Shown here: positions 1 to 7,876 of the stretch, in pieces
Numbering within the stretch: position 1 is the stretch's first letter
Layout: the number at the start of each line of letters is the position of its first letter
Source of the DNA: DASRDZ01 sp035652335
Lineage (GTDB): Bacteria > Chloroflexota > Dormibacteria > Aeolococcales > Aeolococcaceae
Assembly (NCBI GenBank): GCA_035652335.1
Contig: DASRDZ010000005.1
Location: 1 to 64,000, forward strand
Direction: 5' to 3'
Length of the DNA stretch: 64,000 nucleotides
The notes under the pieces: generated by a model
Database searches by the model: none
Told to the model about the DNA's origin: nothing
The model's input: only the letters and a program-made list of their open reading frames with translations
Position numbers and translations under genes: made by a program

Positions 1-2
1 GG

Positions 3-647
3 CTCTGCTTCCGGGTGCGCTACGGACGGCACCCCGTCGACTTCCGGGACCTGGCCAACATCCCCGACGGGCCAGGGCCGCTGATCGTCGCCTGCAACCA
101 CCTGAGCAACCTGGACCCGCTGATCATGGGCGCCTTCTTCCCGCGGACGCTCTTCGCCATGGCCAAGAAGGAGCTCTTCCCCAACCGCCTGATCGCCTGG
201 ATGTGGGCGGGCTGCAACACCTTCCCGATCGACCGGGGCAGCGCCGACCGCCGCGCGCTGCGCACCGCCATCGACGTGCTCCAGCGCGGCGGCCGGCTGC
301 TCCTCTTCATCGAGGGCACCCGCACCACGACGCCGGGGATGAAGCGCGCCGAGCCGGGCGTCGGCTTCCTGCTGCGGCGCGCGTCCTCGGGTGCGGGTGA
401 GGGCGAGGAGAGCATCCCCATCCTGCCCGTCGGCGTGTGGGGCACCGAACGCGCGCTGGTGAAGGGGAAGTTCTTCCCGCAGCGGGTGCCGTTGCACGCG
501 CGCTTCGGCAGGCCGTTCACCCTGGCGCTGAGCGGCGTCCGCGACGACCAGGCCCTCGCCGACCGGGTCGCGGCGCGCGTCGCCGCCCTGCTGCCGCCGG
601 AGTACCGCGGGGTCTACGCCGGCGCGGCCGAGACCGCGGCCGGCTGA
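3..647 (+). CDS. plsC: 1-acyl-glycerol-3-phosphate acyltransferase, 5' partial
   Basis: Membrane-associated acyltransferase of the PlsC/LPLAT family, which acylates lysophosphatidic acid to phosphatidic acid. The catalytic HX4D motif is visible as NHLSNLDP, followed by the acceptor-binding FIEGTRT block and a conserved PVGVWGTE stretch near the end. The reading frame is open to the left edge and the residues before the first GTG (15) read LCFR, typical of the segment just before the HX4D block, so the true start lies outside the window. The 3' end overlaps the convergent gene at 614-1030 by 34 bases. Family assignment is firm; the exact acyl acceptor is inferred. Confidence 0.88.
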   Translation, partial: LCFRVRYGRHPVDFRDLANIPDGPGPLIVACNHLSNLDPLIMGAFFPRTLFAMAKKELFPNRLIAWMWAGCNTFPIDRGSADRRALRTAIDVLQRGGRLLLFIEGTRTTTPGMKRAEPGVGFLLRRASSGAGEGEESIPILPVGVWGTERALVKGKFFPQRVPLHARFGRPFTLALSGVRDDQALADRVAARVAALLPPEYRGVYAGAAETAAG

Positions 648-1030
648 GCCGGGCGCAGCCGCGCCGAGAGGGCGACCAGCAGCGTCGGCGTCGCCGTCCC
701 CAGCATCACCGCCCAGGCGCGGCGGCTGAGCTGCCCGCTCTTCCAGAGCGCTGCGCTCAGGGCCAGGTCGCTCACCTGGAAGAGCGCGATGAGGTCGAGC
801 CACTGGGTGTCGACCGGCTCGCGCGTCGAGGCCAGCAGCGCTCCCGCGCCGATGGCCAGGTCGCGTGAGGCGAAGAGACGGGCGGTCAGCCCCACGCCGC
901 GCCCGTCGGCCTCCAGGCCCATCATCCGCAGGCCCAGGCGCGGGGCTGCGGCAAAGGCGACGCCGACGGCGACCCCGGCCACACCGACGGCGCGCAGCAC
1001 GTCGCGCGGCTCTCGCAGGTCGACCCGCAC
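614..1030 (-). CDS. small multi-pass membrane protein, unknown function
   Basis: A 138-residue hydrophobic protein with about four predicted membrane segments (roughly residues 12-32, 55-75, 83-103 and 108-125). I do not recognise a catalytic motif; the layout resembles small DUF4267-like integral membrane proteins, but that is a guess. I chose the GTG at 1030 because it lies 5 bases after the stop of the upstream gene (1036-1626), suggesting translational coupling; longer upstream readings are shadow sequence of that gene. The 3' end overlaps the acyltransferase gene on the other strand. Confidence 0.6.
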   Translation of the reverse strand: MRVDLREPRDVLRAVGVAGVAVGVAFAAAPRLGLRMMGLEADGRGVGLTARLFASRDLAIGAGALLASTREPVDTQWLDLIALFQVSDLALSAALWKSGQLSRRAWAVMLGTATPTLLVALSARLRPAQPAAVSAAPA

Positions 1031-1035
1031 GCGCC

Positions 1036-1626
1036 CTACTTCTTCTTGGGGGCGGCGCCGTCCTTGGCCGCCTCCTTCTCCCGCGCCGCCGCCTCGGCCG
1101 CCTTCTCGGCATCCCGCTCGGCGCGGGCGGCCATGGCCACCTGGTCGAGCGACTCGAGGCACTCGAAGGCGACCACCTCCTTGGTGTCGGGGGCGCGGTC
1201 GAAGCGGACGATGGCGGTCTGGGAGAGGACGGTCTCGACCCGGCCCTGGGCGCCCACCGGGTGGTCGCCGATGGGCGAGCCGGTGCGCGGCCGGGTGTTC
1301 TTCACCAGCCTGACCCGCTCGCCGATCCAGAAGGGGGGCTCGGGCTCCTCCTTGGCGCTCGGCGGCCGGCCCGGCGAGGGCTTGACGGCGGGTCGCGGCG
1401 GGACGGCGACGGAGACGAGGACCTCGTCCTCCTCGTCGTCGTCGTCATCGTCGTCCTCGTCGAGGTCGACGTCCTCCTCCTCGTCGTCGTCGTCCTCCTC
1501 CTCGACGGCGAGCGCCTCGACGTCGATGTCGACGTCCTCCTCCTCCGCCTCGTCGTCGGCTTCGACGGCGTCGTCGTCGGCGGGGGGCGGCGGGGCGGCT
1601 TTGGCGTCAGTCTTGCGACGGGGCAT
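1036..1626 (-). CDS. acidic low-complexity protein with C-terminal SH3-like domain
   Basis: A 196-residue soluble protein in three parts. A short basic start (MPRRKTDAK) is followed by an extremely acidic Asp/Glu tract (about residues 20-75) interrupted by a few hydrophobics. A compact domain at about 95-165 begins PPFWIGERVRLVKNTRP and carries a GxxGxVE turn, as in KOW/SH3-like barrels. The C-terminal tail is Ala/Glu/Lys-rich and helical, ending in KKK. The acidic tract is probably disordered. It could bind basic proteins or ribosomal/nucleic-acid partners, but function is unknown. It is likely co-transcribed with the membrane protein downstream. Start is ATG 1626; GTG 1632 is also possible. 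Confidence 0.6.
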   Translation of the reverse strand: MPRRKTDAKAAPPPPADDDAVEADDEAEEEDVDIDVEALAVEEEDDDDEEEDVDLDEDDDDDDDEEDEVLVSVAVPPRPAVKPSPGRPPSAKEEPEPPFWIGERVRLVKNTRPRTGSPIGDHPVGAQGRVETVLSQTAIVRFDRAPDTKEVVAFECLESLDQVAMAARAERDAEKAAEAAAREKEAAKDGAAPKKK

Positions 1627-1678
1627 GGGCACTCGTGAACGGCGGGCGATGCAGGGGGGAAGGGGCTCCGAACCGCGG

Positions 1679-1684
1679 AGCATA
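1679..1684 (-). promoter_or_regulatory. possible -10 element (TATGCT)
   Basis: TATGCT read on the minus strand, 52 bases before the ATG at 1626. It fits the TANNNT pattern seen elsewhere in the window, but no clear -35 is visible. Confidence 0.25.
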
Positions 1685-1760
1685 CGACGTGGGGCGGATG
1701 CGACGTTCTGACGGCGCGCCGTCAGTCGCGGAGCCATAAGGTCCACCCGCGCCGCCTCGT

Positions 1761-1766
1761 TACCAT
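1761..1766 (+). promoter_or_regulatory. -10 element of a leaderless gene (TACCAT)
   Basis: TACCAT ends 8 bases before the GTG at 1775 and there is no Shine-Dalgarno sequence, so transcription probably begins at or next to the start codon. Confidence 0.4.
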
Positions 1767-1774
1767 GCCTCTCC

Positions 1775-3304
1775 GTGATCGCAGCCCGACGCTGGAGCGC
1801 GCTGAAGCCGCACACCCAGCAGCGCCTGCTCGAGATCCTGCCCGGGGCCGTCACCTGGACCATCCTGCTCACCCCGGTGGCGGTCGGATTCGCCATCCGC
1901 CTGAACGACCCGACCAAGCTCTGGATCCTGGGCATCGGCGCCGTCCTGCTCGACACCTACTGGTTCTTCCGCACCCGGCTCACCGTGCGCTCGGTGCGGC
2001 ACTCGCTGGAGCGGCTGCAGGCGACCGAGCAGGTCGACTGGTGGGAGCGTTGCATGGAGCTGCAACCGTCGGATGGTGCGCCACGACCCGACCAGGTGAC
2101 CCAGTGCGCGCTGATCCCCACGTACACCGAGAAGTACGAGGTGCTCAGGGGAACGATCGAGGCGCTGGCCGAGCAGAACTACCCGGACCACCTGCGCGTC
2201 GTGGCCGTGATCACCCGCGAGACCGACAGGGGCGGCTGGGACAACGTCGCCCGCCTCCGCGAGGAGTACGGCCATCGCTTCCGCGCCTTCATCCACATCA
2301 AGGACCCGCTGATGCCCGGCATCGTGGTGGGCAAGTCGGCGGCGATGGCCTGGGGCGGGCCTGTGCTGCGCAAGGCCTGCGACGAGATGGGCCTCGACCC
2401 GGCGACGACGCTGGTCACCGACCTCGACTCCGACTTCCGCCTCCACCCCCAGTACTGGGCCTACATCACCCATCAGTTCTGCTCGCTGAACGGCACCCGG
2501 CTGACCTCGATCTGGCAACCCGTCCCGGTGTTCATGAACAACCTGTGGCGCGTGCCCGCCGCGGTGCGCGTCATGGCCACGGCGGCGACGCAGTGGCAGA
2601 TGTTCCTGCACGACAACCCGCACCGGCTGGTGATGTTCTCCTCGTACACCATGCCGCTGCAGCTGCTCAGCGAGGTGGGCTACTGGGACGACGACGTCAT
2701 CCCCGAGGACTCGCGCTTCTTCTGGAAGGCGTTCTTCACCTACGGCGAGCGCCTGCGCGTGCGCCCCGCCTTCCTGCCGGTGTTCGGCGACGCGCCACGT
2801 GCGGGCGACTACCGCAGCACCCACGTGTCGCAGTACAACCAGATCAAGCGCTGGGCCTGGGGCGTCACCGACATCGCCTACGTCACCACCCGGATGCTGC
2901 AGCACCCCGAGATCCCCTGGAAGCTGCGCGCGCGGCGCTACATGAACCTCATCTTCAACCACCTCACCTGGACGACGCTGCCGGTGCTGCTCTTCCTCGG
3001 CGGCTCGCTCCCGGCCATCATCGACCTCGACTACGCGGTGTCCACCTTCGCCTTCTGGATCGGCTGGATCACCGCCGGCGTGCTGACGGCGACGCTGCTC
3101 AACACCTTCACCCTGATCCGGGTGGACCGCCGGATGTGCCCCAAGCCGCCGGAGTGGAGCTGGTGGCGGCGGCGCTACGCCGACGTGCAGCTGTTCCTCT
3201 ATCCCGTGGTGGGCCTGGCGCTCAGCGTCATCCCGGCGCTGGAGGCGCAGACGCGGCTGATGTTCGGCGCGTACCTGGAGTACACCGTCACCGAGAAGGA
3301 GTAG
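1775..3304 (+). CDS. membrane glycosyltransferase, GT2-like processive type
   Basis: A 509-residue inner-membrane glycosyltransferase. Two membrane segments near the N-terminus (about 25-65) precede a GT2-type catalytic domain. This contains the nucleotide-sugar region starting CALIPTYTEKYEV, the metal-binding TDLDSDF (DxD-like), an acidic pair in YWDDDVIPEDSRF, and QIKRWAWG, which matches the Q/RxxRW motif of processive synthases. Three to four membrane helices follow. The architecture is that of cellulose/hyaluronan-synthase-like enzymes, so it probably makes and threads a surface glycan, but sugar specificity cannot be read. The GTG start is supported by the TACCAT element 8 bases upstream. 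Its 3' end overlaps the convergent methyltransferase by 17 bases. Confidence 0.75.
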   Translation: MIAARRWSALKPHTQQRLLEILPGAVTWTILLTPVAVGFAIRLNDPTKLWILGIGAVLLDTYWFFRTRLTVRSVRHSLERLQATEQVDWWERCMELQPSDGAPRPDQVTQCALIPTYTEKYEVLRGTIEALAEQNYPDHLRVVAVITRETDRGGWDNVARLREEYGHRFRAFIHIKDPLMPGIVVGKSAAMAWGGPVLRKACDEMGLDPATTLVTDLDSDFRLHPQYWAYITHQFCSLNGTRLTSIWQPVPVFMNNLWRVPAAVRVMATAATQWQMFLHDNPHRLVMFSSYTMPLQLLSEVGYWDDDVIPEDSRFFWKAFFTYGERLRVRPAFLPVFGDAPRAGDYRSTHVSQYNQIKRWAWGVTDIAYVTTRMLQHPEIPWKLRARRYMNLIFNHLTWTTLPVLLFLGGSLPAIIDLDYAVSTFAFWIGWITAGVLTATLLNTFTLIRVDRRMCPKPPEWSWWRRRYADVQLFLYPVVGLALSVIPALEAQTRLMFGAYLEYTVTEKE

Positions 3305-4217
3305 CCGCCCCGGACACCCGCTTGAAGCAGGCGTCCGACGGCGGCGACACGCCGAGCACGGCGAAGGGCACCACGCGTGCGTCGTTGTCGCGCACCCACT
3401 GCGCCGCCTCCTCGGAGTAGAACGCGGCGCAGAGACGCGCGGCGGAGGCGACGTCACGGAAGTGCATCTCGGCGTTGCCGGGCAGCGCCATGTAGGTGAA
3501 GCCGCGCTCGCAGAACCACTCGGGGCGGTCGGGCCAGATGACGACGAGGTCGCCGCCCGGCTTGACGACGCGCTCCGCCTCCGCGACCGCGGAGTCACCG
3601 CCCCACGGCGGCGTCGAGGTGAGCGACGAGCAGGCCACGGCGACGTCGACGCTGCCGTCGTCGAGGGGCAGCGCGGTGAAGCTGCCGCGCCGCGTCTCGA
3701 CGTTGTCGAGCTCCTGGTCGCGCACCTTGCGGTCGAGCCGCTGCAGCAGCGGCGGGATGGCGTCCACGGCGATGACGCGCTGCGCGTGGCGGGCCGCGAA
3801 GAAGGTGAAGCGTCCGGCTCCCGCGCCGAGGTCGGCGACGACGCGGCCGTCGAGGTCCAGCGCGTGCAGCAGCCCGGGATGGATCTGCTCGCCGGCGACG
3901 AGCTCCTCGTAGGTCTCGGGGTCGTGCCAGTAGAGCAGCACCCAGAAGAGCGCGTCGAGCACCTGCCGGCGGCGCAGCGCAACGACGTTCGGCGGCTCGC
4001 TGGACGCACGCGCGCTCTCGAATGTCGTGCGCGCGTCGGGCGCGAGGACGCCCGCGATGCGCGCCGCCAGCTCGTCGTACTCGGCGCCCTGCAGCGCCGT
4101 GCCGAGATGGCCGTGGTGCACCGCGCCGCCGCCCGGGGCGAGGAAGGTGCGCAGCGCCTCGTCGTCCAGCGCGGCGAGGTGGCCGACGGCGTGGCGATGG
4201 GCGAGCGGCGGGGCCAT
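3288..4217 (-). CDS. class I SAM-dependent methyltransferase
   Basis: A 309-residue soluble enzyme. Motif I of the Rossmann methyltransferase fold is clear (VADLGAGAGRFTFF, about residues 122-135), followed by an acidic ribose-binding residue (VIAVDAIPP), motif II-like VDVAVACSS and post-motif VVKPGG. The N-terminal ~110 residues are helical and His-rich (HRHAVGHL, HHGHLG). The substrate is unknown; given the neighbourhood a sugar or lipid-linked intermediate is possible, but the gene is transcribed alone, divergently from the ligase-like gene at 4239. The ATG at 4217 sits 21 bases from that divergent start. Confidence 0.7.
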   Translation of the reverse strand: MAPPLAHRHAVGHLAALDDEALRTFLAPGGGAVHHGHLGTALQGAEYDELAARIAGVLAPDARTTFESARASSEPPNVVALRRRQVLDALFWVLLYWHDPETYEELVAGEQIHPGLLHALDLDGRVVADLGAGAGRFTFFAARHAQRVIAVDAIPPLLQRLDRKVRDQELDNVETRRGSFTALPLDDGSVDVAVACSSLTSTPPWGGDSAVAEAERVVKPGGDLVVIWPDRPEWFCERGFTYMALPGNAEMHFRDVASAARLCAAFYSEEAAQWVRDNDARVVPFAVLGVSPPSDACFKRVSGAATPSR

Positions 4218-4222
4218 GTGTT

Positions 4223-4230
4223 CGTATACT
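4223..4230. promoter_or_regulatory. divergent promoter core centred on GTATAC
   Basis: On the plus strand TATACT (4225-4230) ends 8 bases before ATG 4239. On the minus strand the overlapping TATACG (4223-4228) ends 5 bases before ATG 4217. The palindromic GTATAC may serve both leaderless genes; the plus-strand assignment is the stronger. Confidence 0.45.
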
Positions 4231-4238
4231 CGCTCACC

Positions 4239-5588
4239 ATGAGAGCCAGCCGGGCGCTGGTGTACGCCACGGCGGCCGCCCTGCCGGCCCACCTGCTCCG
4301 CGTCCACCTCGGGCCGCTGTCGACGACGGCGCTCGAGATCGCCGCCGTCCTCACCATCGTCGTCTACGGCGTCGAGGTCTACGTCTCCGGGGTGCGGCCG
4401 CGCTGGCCGGGCGCGTTCACCGGGCCGATGCTGCTGGTGGTGGCGTCGTTCCCGGTGGCGGTGGTGGTCAGCCCCGACCGCGCCGGCGCGCTGGAGATGG
4501 TGCGCACCGCGTTCGTCGAGCCCGCCCTTCTCTTCGGCGTCGCCTGCTCGGTGCTCACGGGCCCGCGGGAGATGGGCCGCTTCGTGCGCGCCCTGCTGCT
4601 GGGCGGCGCGGCCGTGGCGGTGATGGTGCTGGCGGCGGACATCCACGCCGCTGCGCTCGGGGCCCCCGACCTGCTCGCCTCGCCGCCGGTCTACGGGTAT
4701 TCGCGGGCGGCCGAGGCGGGGATGCTGCTGGTGCCCCTCATCGCCCTCGCCGGGGCGCTCGCCCTGCTGCTGCCGCGGCCCTGGTGGCGCGTCGACCGCG
4801 TCGGACCGCTGGCGTTCCTCTGCCTCGCCGTGCCGGCCGCGGTGATGACGCTGAGCCAGGCCGCCTGGCTCGCCCTCGGCGCGGTCGTCTTCGTGCTGGC
4901 CCTGGCGACCACCCACGGGCGGCGGCGCCGGGCGCTCGGCGTGCTGGTGCCCGCCATGGCGGCGTTGGGGATGGCGGCGATCCTTGCCGCGCCGGCGCGG
5001 TCGTCGCTGGCCGAGGGGATCCGCAACGGCGGCGGCCCGGTGGTGGGGGTCGACTCCCGCGCGCAGCTCTGGCAGGACTCCGCCGCCATGGTGCGGGCGC
5101 ATCCCCTGGCCGGCGTCGGTGTCGGAGCGCTGGGCACGCGCGCCGGGGCCACCGCAGAGCCGGCCGACGTGGCCCGTCGGGACGATCCCTCCAACCTGGT
5201 GCTCGCCTTCTGGCTGCGGCTGGGGGTGGTCGGGCTGGCCGGGCTGCTCTGGTTCACCGCCCGCTCGGTCCGCTGGCTGCGCGCCCTTCGTTCGGCGCCG
5301 CCGCCGGTGCGGCCGTTCGTCGTCGGCGCGGGCGCGGCGCTGCTGGCCGTGTTCTGCGGCGGCCTGCTCGACACCACCTACATGAGCGCCGACCTGGCGG
5401 TGCTGTCGCTCGGCGTCTGCGCGCTCCTGGCCAGCTCCGCCCGGCTCTCGCGCGTCCGGCTGCGCGCCCTGGTGCGCCTGCCCCTGCCCGGCGCCGCCGC
5501 CGACATCGAGCCCGCCGAGCTGCCCATGCCCGCCGACATCCCCCGCCGCACCGGCCGCCATCCCCGGCCGCCCGCGGCCGCCGCGTGA
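4239..5588 (+). CDS. O-antigen ligase/polymerase-like membrane protein
   Basis: A 449-residue protein with about 10-11 membrane helices. Between helices in the second half it carries the large periplasmic loop characteristic of the O-antigen ligase (WaaL/Wzy) superfamily. Diagnostic stretches are SRAQLWQDSAAMVRAHPLAG followed by VGVG, and SNLVLAFWLRLGVVGL in the place of the usual NxxL...GxxG block. It would join or polymerise lipid-linked oligosaccharides on the outer face of the membrane. A proline/arginine-rich cytoplasmic tail ends the protein. The next gene, a flippase, starts within its stop codon (GTGA), so the two are co-translated and form a plausible export-and-assembly pair. Confidence 0.78.
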   Translation: MRASRALVYATAAALPAHLLRVHLGPLSTTALEIAAVLTIVVYGVEVYVSGVRPRWPGAFTGPMLLVVASFPVAVVVSPDRAGALEMVRTAFVEPALLFGVACSVLTGPREMGRFVRALLLGGAAVAVMVLAADIHAAALGAPDLLASPPVYGYSRAAEAGMLLVPLIALAGALALLLPRPWWRVDRVGPLAFLCLAVPAAVMTLSQAAWLALGAVVFVLALATTHGRRRRALGVLVPAMAALGMAAILAAPARSSLAEGIRNGGGPVVGVDSRAQLWQDSAAMVRAHPLAGVGVGALGTRAGATAEPADVARRDDPSNLVLAFWLRLGVVGLAGLLWFTARSVRWLRALRSAPPPVRPFVVGAGAALLAVFCGGLLDTTYMSADLAVLSLGVCALLASSARLSRVRLRALVRLPLPGAAADIEPAELPMPADIPRRTGRHPRPPAAAA

Positions 5589-7063
5589 CCGACGCCCCTC
5601 CCAGTGAGCCCGTGAGCCTGGCCCGGCGCACGGTGCGCAACACCGCGCTGCTCTTCACCGCGCGGTCGCTGAGCAAGGTGCTGGTCTTCGCCACCGTGGT
5701 GGTGACCCAGCGCGCCCTTGGCGCCACCGGCTACGGGCAGTTCGCCGCCATCGTCGTCTTCTCCAACATCGCCTCGATCTTCGCCGACCTCGGGTTGCAG
5801 GTGGTCTTCGTCCGCGAGGCCTCGCGGCATCTCGACGACCTGGGGCAGTTCCTCGCCGTGACCCTGGCCGCCAAGCTGCCGCTTGCGGCGCTCTCCGGCG
5901 TGATCCTGGCCGTCTCGGTGTGGCTGCTCGCCCCCGACCTGCTGCCGCTGGTCGGCCCTGTCTTCGCGCTGCTGGTGGTGACCTCGGCGGCCAACCTGCT
6001 GCGCTCGAACTTCTACGCCACCGGGGAGATGCGCTACGAGGTGGTCGCCATCGGCGGCGAGACGGTGGTGCTGCTGGTGGCGACGGTGCTCGCCGCGCTG
6101 CTCAAGCAGGGCGTGGCCGCGTTCATCTGGGCGTACACCGCCTCGTACGCCTTCACCACGGTGTACGCGGCGGTGATCACCCAGCGCCGCTGGGCGCCGC
6201 TGCGCCTCTCCTGGAACGGCGAGCTGCTGCGCAAGCTCCTGCGCTCCGGGCTCCCGTTCGCACTCGCCTTCGTGCTCTCGACGATCTACTTCCGCATCGA
6301 CGTGGTGATCCTCAAGTCGCTGCGGGGCGATGCGCAGGTCGCCTACTACAACGCGGCGTACAAGTTCCTCGACGGGCTCTCGTTCATCCCGCAGGCGGCG
6401 ATGAACGCGGTGTTCCCCGCCCTGGCGGTGATCCACCTGCGCGGTCGCGACCCGATGCGCGACGCGTACACGCGCGCCTACCGGCTGCTGGCGGCGCTGG
6501 GCATGCCGGTGGCGGTGGGCTGCGTCATCCTCGCGCCGCAGATCATCCACATCACCCGCGTGCCCTTCGACCAGTCGATCCCGTCGCTGCGCATCCTGGG
6601 CGCGTCGCTGCTGCTGATCTTCGTCAACAACTCCTTCATCTTCGCCCTCGGCGCGATGGACAAGCAGCTCACCTTCGCCCTGCTGGCCGGGCTGTCCATC
6701 GTCGTCAACGTCACCCTCAACCTGGTGATGATCCCGCGCTTCGGCTACGCCGACGGCTACCTGGCCGCCTCCTGGGCGACCCTGATCACCGAGGTCTTCC
6801 TCTTCGTCTGCGGGTACGTCGCCCTGAGGCGCTACCTGGGGCACATGCCCTGGTTGAGACCGGCCATCCCCATCGTCCTGAGCGGCGCCGCGGTCGCCGC
6901 CGTCGCCTGGGTGCTGCGCGACCACAACGTGGTGCTCGTCGTCGCCGTGTCGGCGGTGCTGTACGCCGGGGTGATGGCGGTGACGGGCGGGGTCACCCGC
7001 AGTGAGTGGACGCTGGCGCGCGAGGCCCTGCATCTGCGCAGGGGTCGCGCGCCAGCGCCATAG
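5585..7063 (+). CDS. polysaccharide flippase (MOP superfamily, Wzx-like)
   Basis: A 492-residue integral membrane protein with about 14 helices, the normal size and topology of oligosaccharidyl-lipid flippases. The N-terminal block (ARRTVRNTALLFTARSLSKV) and the motif GYGQFAAIVVFSNI are typical of the polysaccharide biosynthesis family. It probably moves undecaprenyl-linked glycan repeat units across the membrane. Start is GTG 5585, overlapping the ligase stop, which fits the strict GTGA coupling used elsewhere here. It is one of two flippases in the window (the other at 58781-60076), so at least two glycans may be handled. Confidence 0.85.
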   Translation: MTDAPPSEPVSLARRTVRNTALLFTARSLSKVLVFATVVVTQRALGATGYGQFAAIVVFSNIASIFADLGLQVVFVREASRHLDDLGQFLAVTLAAKLPLAALSGVILAVSVWLLAPDLLPLVGPVFALLVVTSAANLLRSNFYATGEMRYEVVAIGGETVVLLVATVLAALLKQGVAAFIWAYTASYAFTTVYAAVITQRRWAPLRLSWNGELLRKLLRSGLPFALAFVLSTIYFRIDVVILKSLRGDAQVAYYNAAYKFLDGLSFIPQAAMNAVFPALAVIHLRGRDPMRDAYTRAYRLLAALGMPVAVGCVILAPQIIHITRVPFDQSIPSLRILGASLLLIFVNNSFIFALGAMDKQLTFALLAGLSIVVNVTLNLVMIPRFGYADGYLAASWATLITEVFLFVCGYVALRRYLGHMPWLRPAIPIVLSGAAVAAVAWVLRDHNVVLVVAVSAVLYAGVMAVTGGVTRSEWTLAREALHLRRGRAPAP

Positions 7064-7064
7064 G

Positions 7065-7745
7065 TCACTCCGCCGTGAGCAGGCTCCCGCTGATGGAGTA
7101 CTCCTGCGAGTTGGTGAGACAACCCGTGGGCGCGGGGATCGGGGTCAGCTGCATCACCCCCTGTGCGTCAATCGTGTTCACCGGGATGGTGATGGAGACT
7201 GCGCCGCTGACCGACAGCGCGCTCATCGTTGTGTACATGGTCTCACCCTCCCAGAAGCCGTTGAAGTTGCCCTGGATGGTGGCGTTCGAGACAGTCCGGT
7301 TGTTGCCGTAGACGAGCTCCGCACCGGTGATGGTGAAGGCCGCGGACGTGATCGTTCCCCCGAGCAGCACCGGCGGCGTGATGGGGCAGATCGCGCTCAC
7401 ATTCAGGGTGCCCGAGAGGTTCGCCACCGGCGACGTGGTGACCGGGTCCGGCCACACCACCTCGAACGCGGAACCGGCGTCGTCCACGCCGGCGATATCC
7501 CCGGACGAGCTACCCGCAAAGCCGGCCGTGCACCCGCCGCCTGGACAACCGTAGGGCATCGTGGTGCTCATGTCGCCGACGTCGATATTGCCCGTAAAGG
7601 CCGTGGCAGTGGACGCCAGTGCCGCCGTCGCGCTCGCCATCAGCACAAGTGCGGCGAGGATGGAAGACGGGCCCGCCAGCCACCGGCGCCTTGATCGTCG
7701 CGTCGTCCGCCACCCGCGCGCCAGGACATACGGCGCTCGCTCCAT
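7065..7745 (-). CDS. secreted beta-rich protein of unknown function
   Basis: A 226-residue protein with a basic N-terminus (ARGWRTTRRSRRRWL), a hydrophobic core at about residues 26-44 and an AxA-type site, so a classical signal peptide. The mature part is rich in Gly, Thr and Ser, contains several Cys (YGCPGGGC, ICPITPP, TGCLTN) and looks like an all-beta extracellular domain. No family is recognised. Start ATG 7745 is chosen because a strong GGAGG lies six bases upstream; two codons further up a TTG is less likely. It lies directly downstream of, and in the same direction as, the sigma-propeller gene, with a hairpin between them. It ends one base beyond the convergent flippase stop. Confidence 0.6.
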   Translation of the reverse strand: MERAPYVLARGWRTTRRSRRRWLAGPSSILAALVLMASATAALASTATAFTGNIDVGDMSTTMPYGCPGGGCTAGFAGSSSGDIAGVDDAGSAFEVVWPDPVTTSPVANLSGTLNVSAICPITPPVLLGGTITSAAFTITGAELVYGNNRTVSNATIQGNFNGFWEGETMYTTMSALSVSGAVSITIPVNTIDAQGVMQLTPIPAPTGCLTNSQEYSISGSLLTAE

Positions 7746-7751
7746 GAGCAA

Positions 7752-7757
7752 CCTCCC
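7752..7757 (-). promoter_or_regulatory. ribosome-binding site of the secreted protein
   Basis: GGGAGG on the minus strand, six bases before ATG 7745; one of the few strong Shine-Dalgarno sequences here and it fixes the start. Confidence 0.55.
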
Positions 7758-7814
7758 CCGATGTGGGCCTCAACAACCGGCGCGGTGCCAGGTGTCCCGC
7801 AAGGCCCTGTCGTA

Positions 7815-7838
7815 CGGGCGCCTCTCCGTTCGCGCCCG
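7815..7838. terminator. GC hairpin between sigma-propeller gene and secreted-protein gene
   Basis: CGGGCGC (7815-7821) pairs with GCGCCCG (7832-7838) across a 10-base loop. It lies 39 bases after the end of the sigma-propeller gene. It could be a terminator without a T-run, or a structure in the leader of the downstream gene. Confidence 0.3.
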
Positions 7839-7876
7839 ACGCTATTAAACGTCAAAGGCCCGCGTTAACCGCGAAA

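Noticed and set aside
1760..4357. 865-codon minus-strand reading frame
   Set aside because: Shadow of the GT2-like gene and methyltransferase in very GC-rich DNA: low-complexity Arg/Ser/Thr stretches, no domain, and it lies over two well-supported genes.
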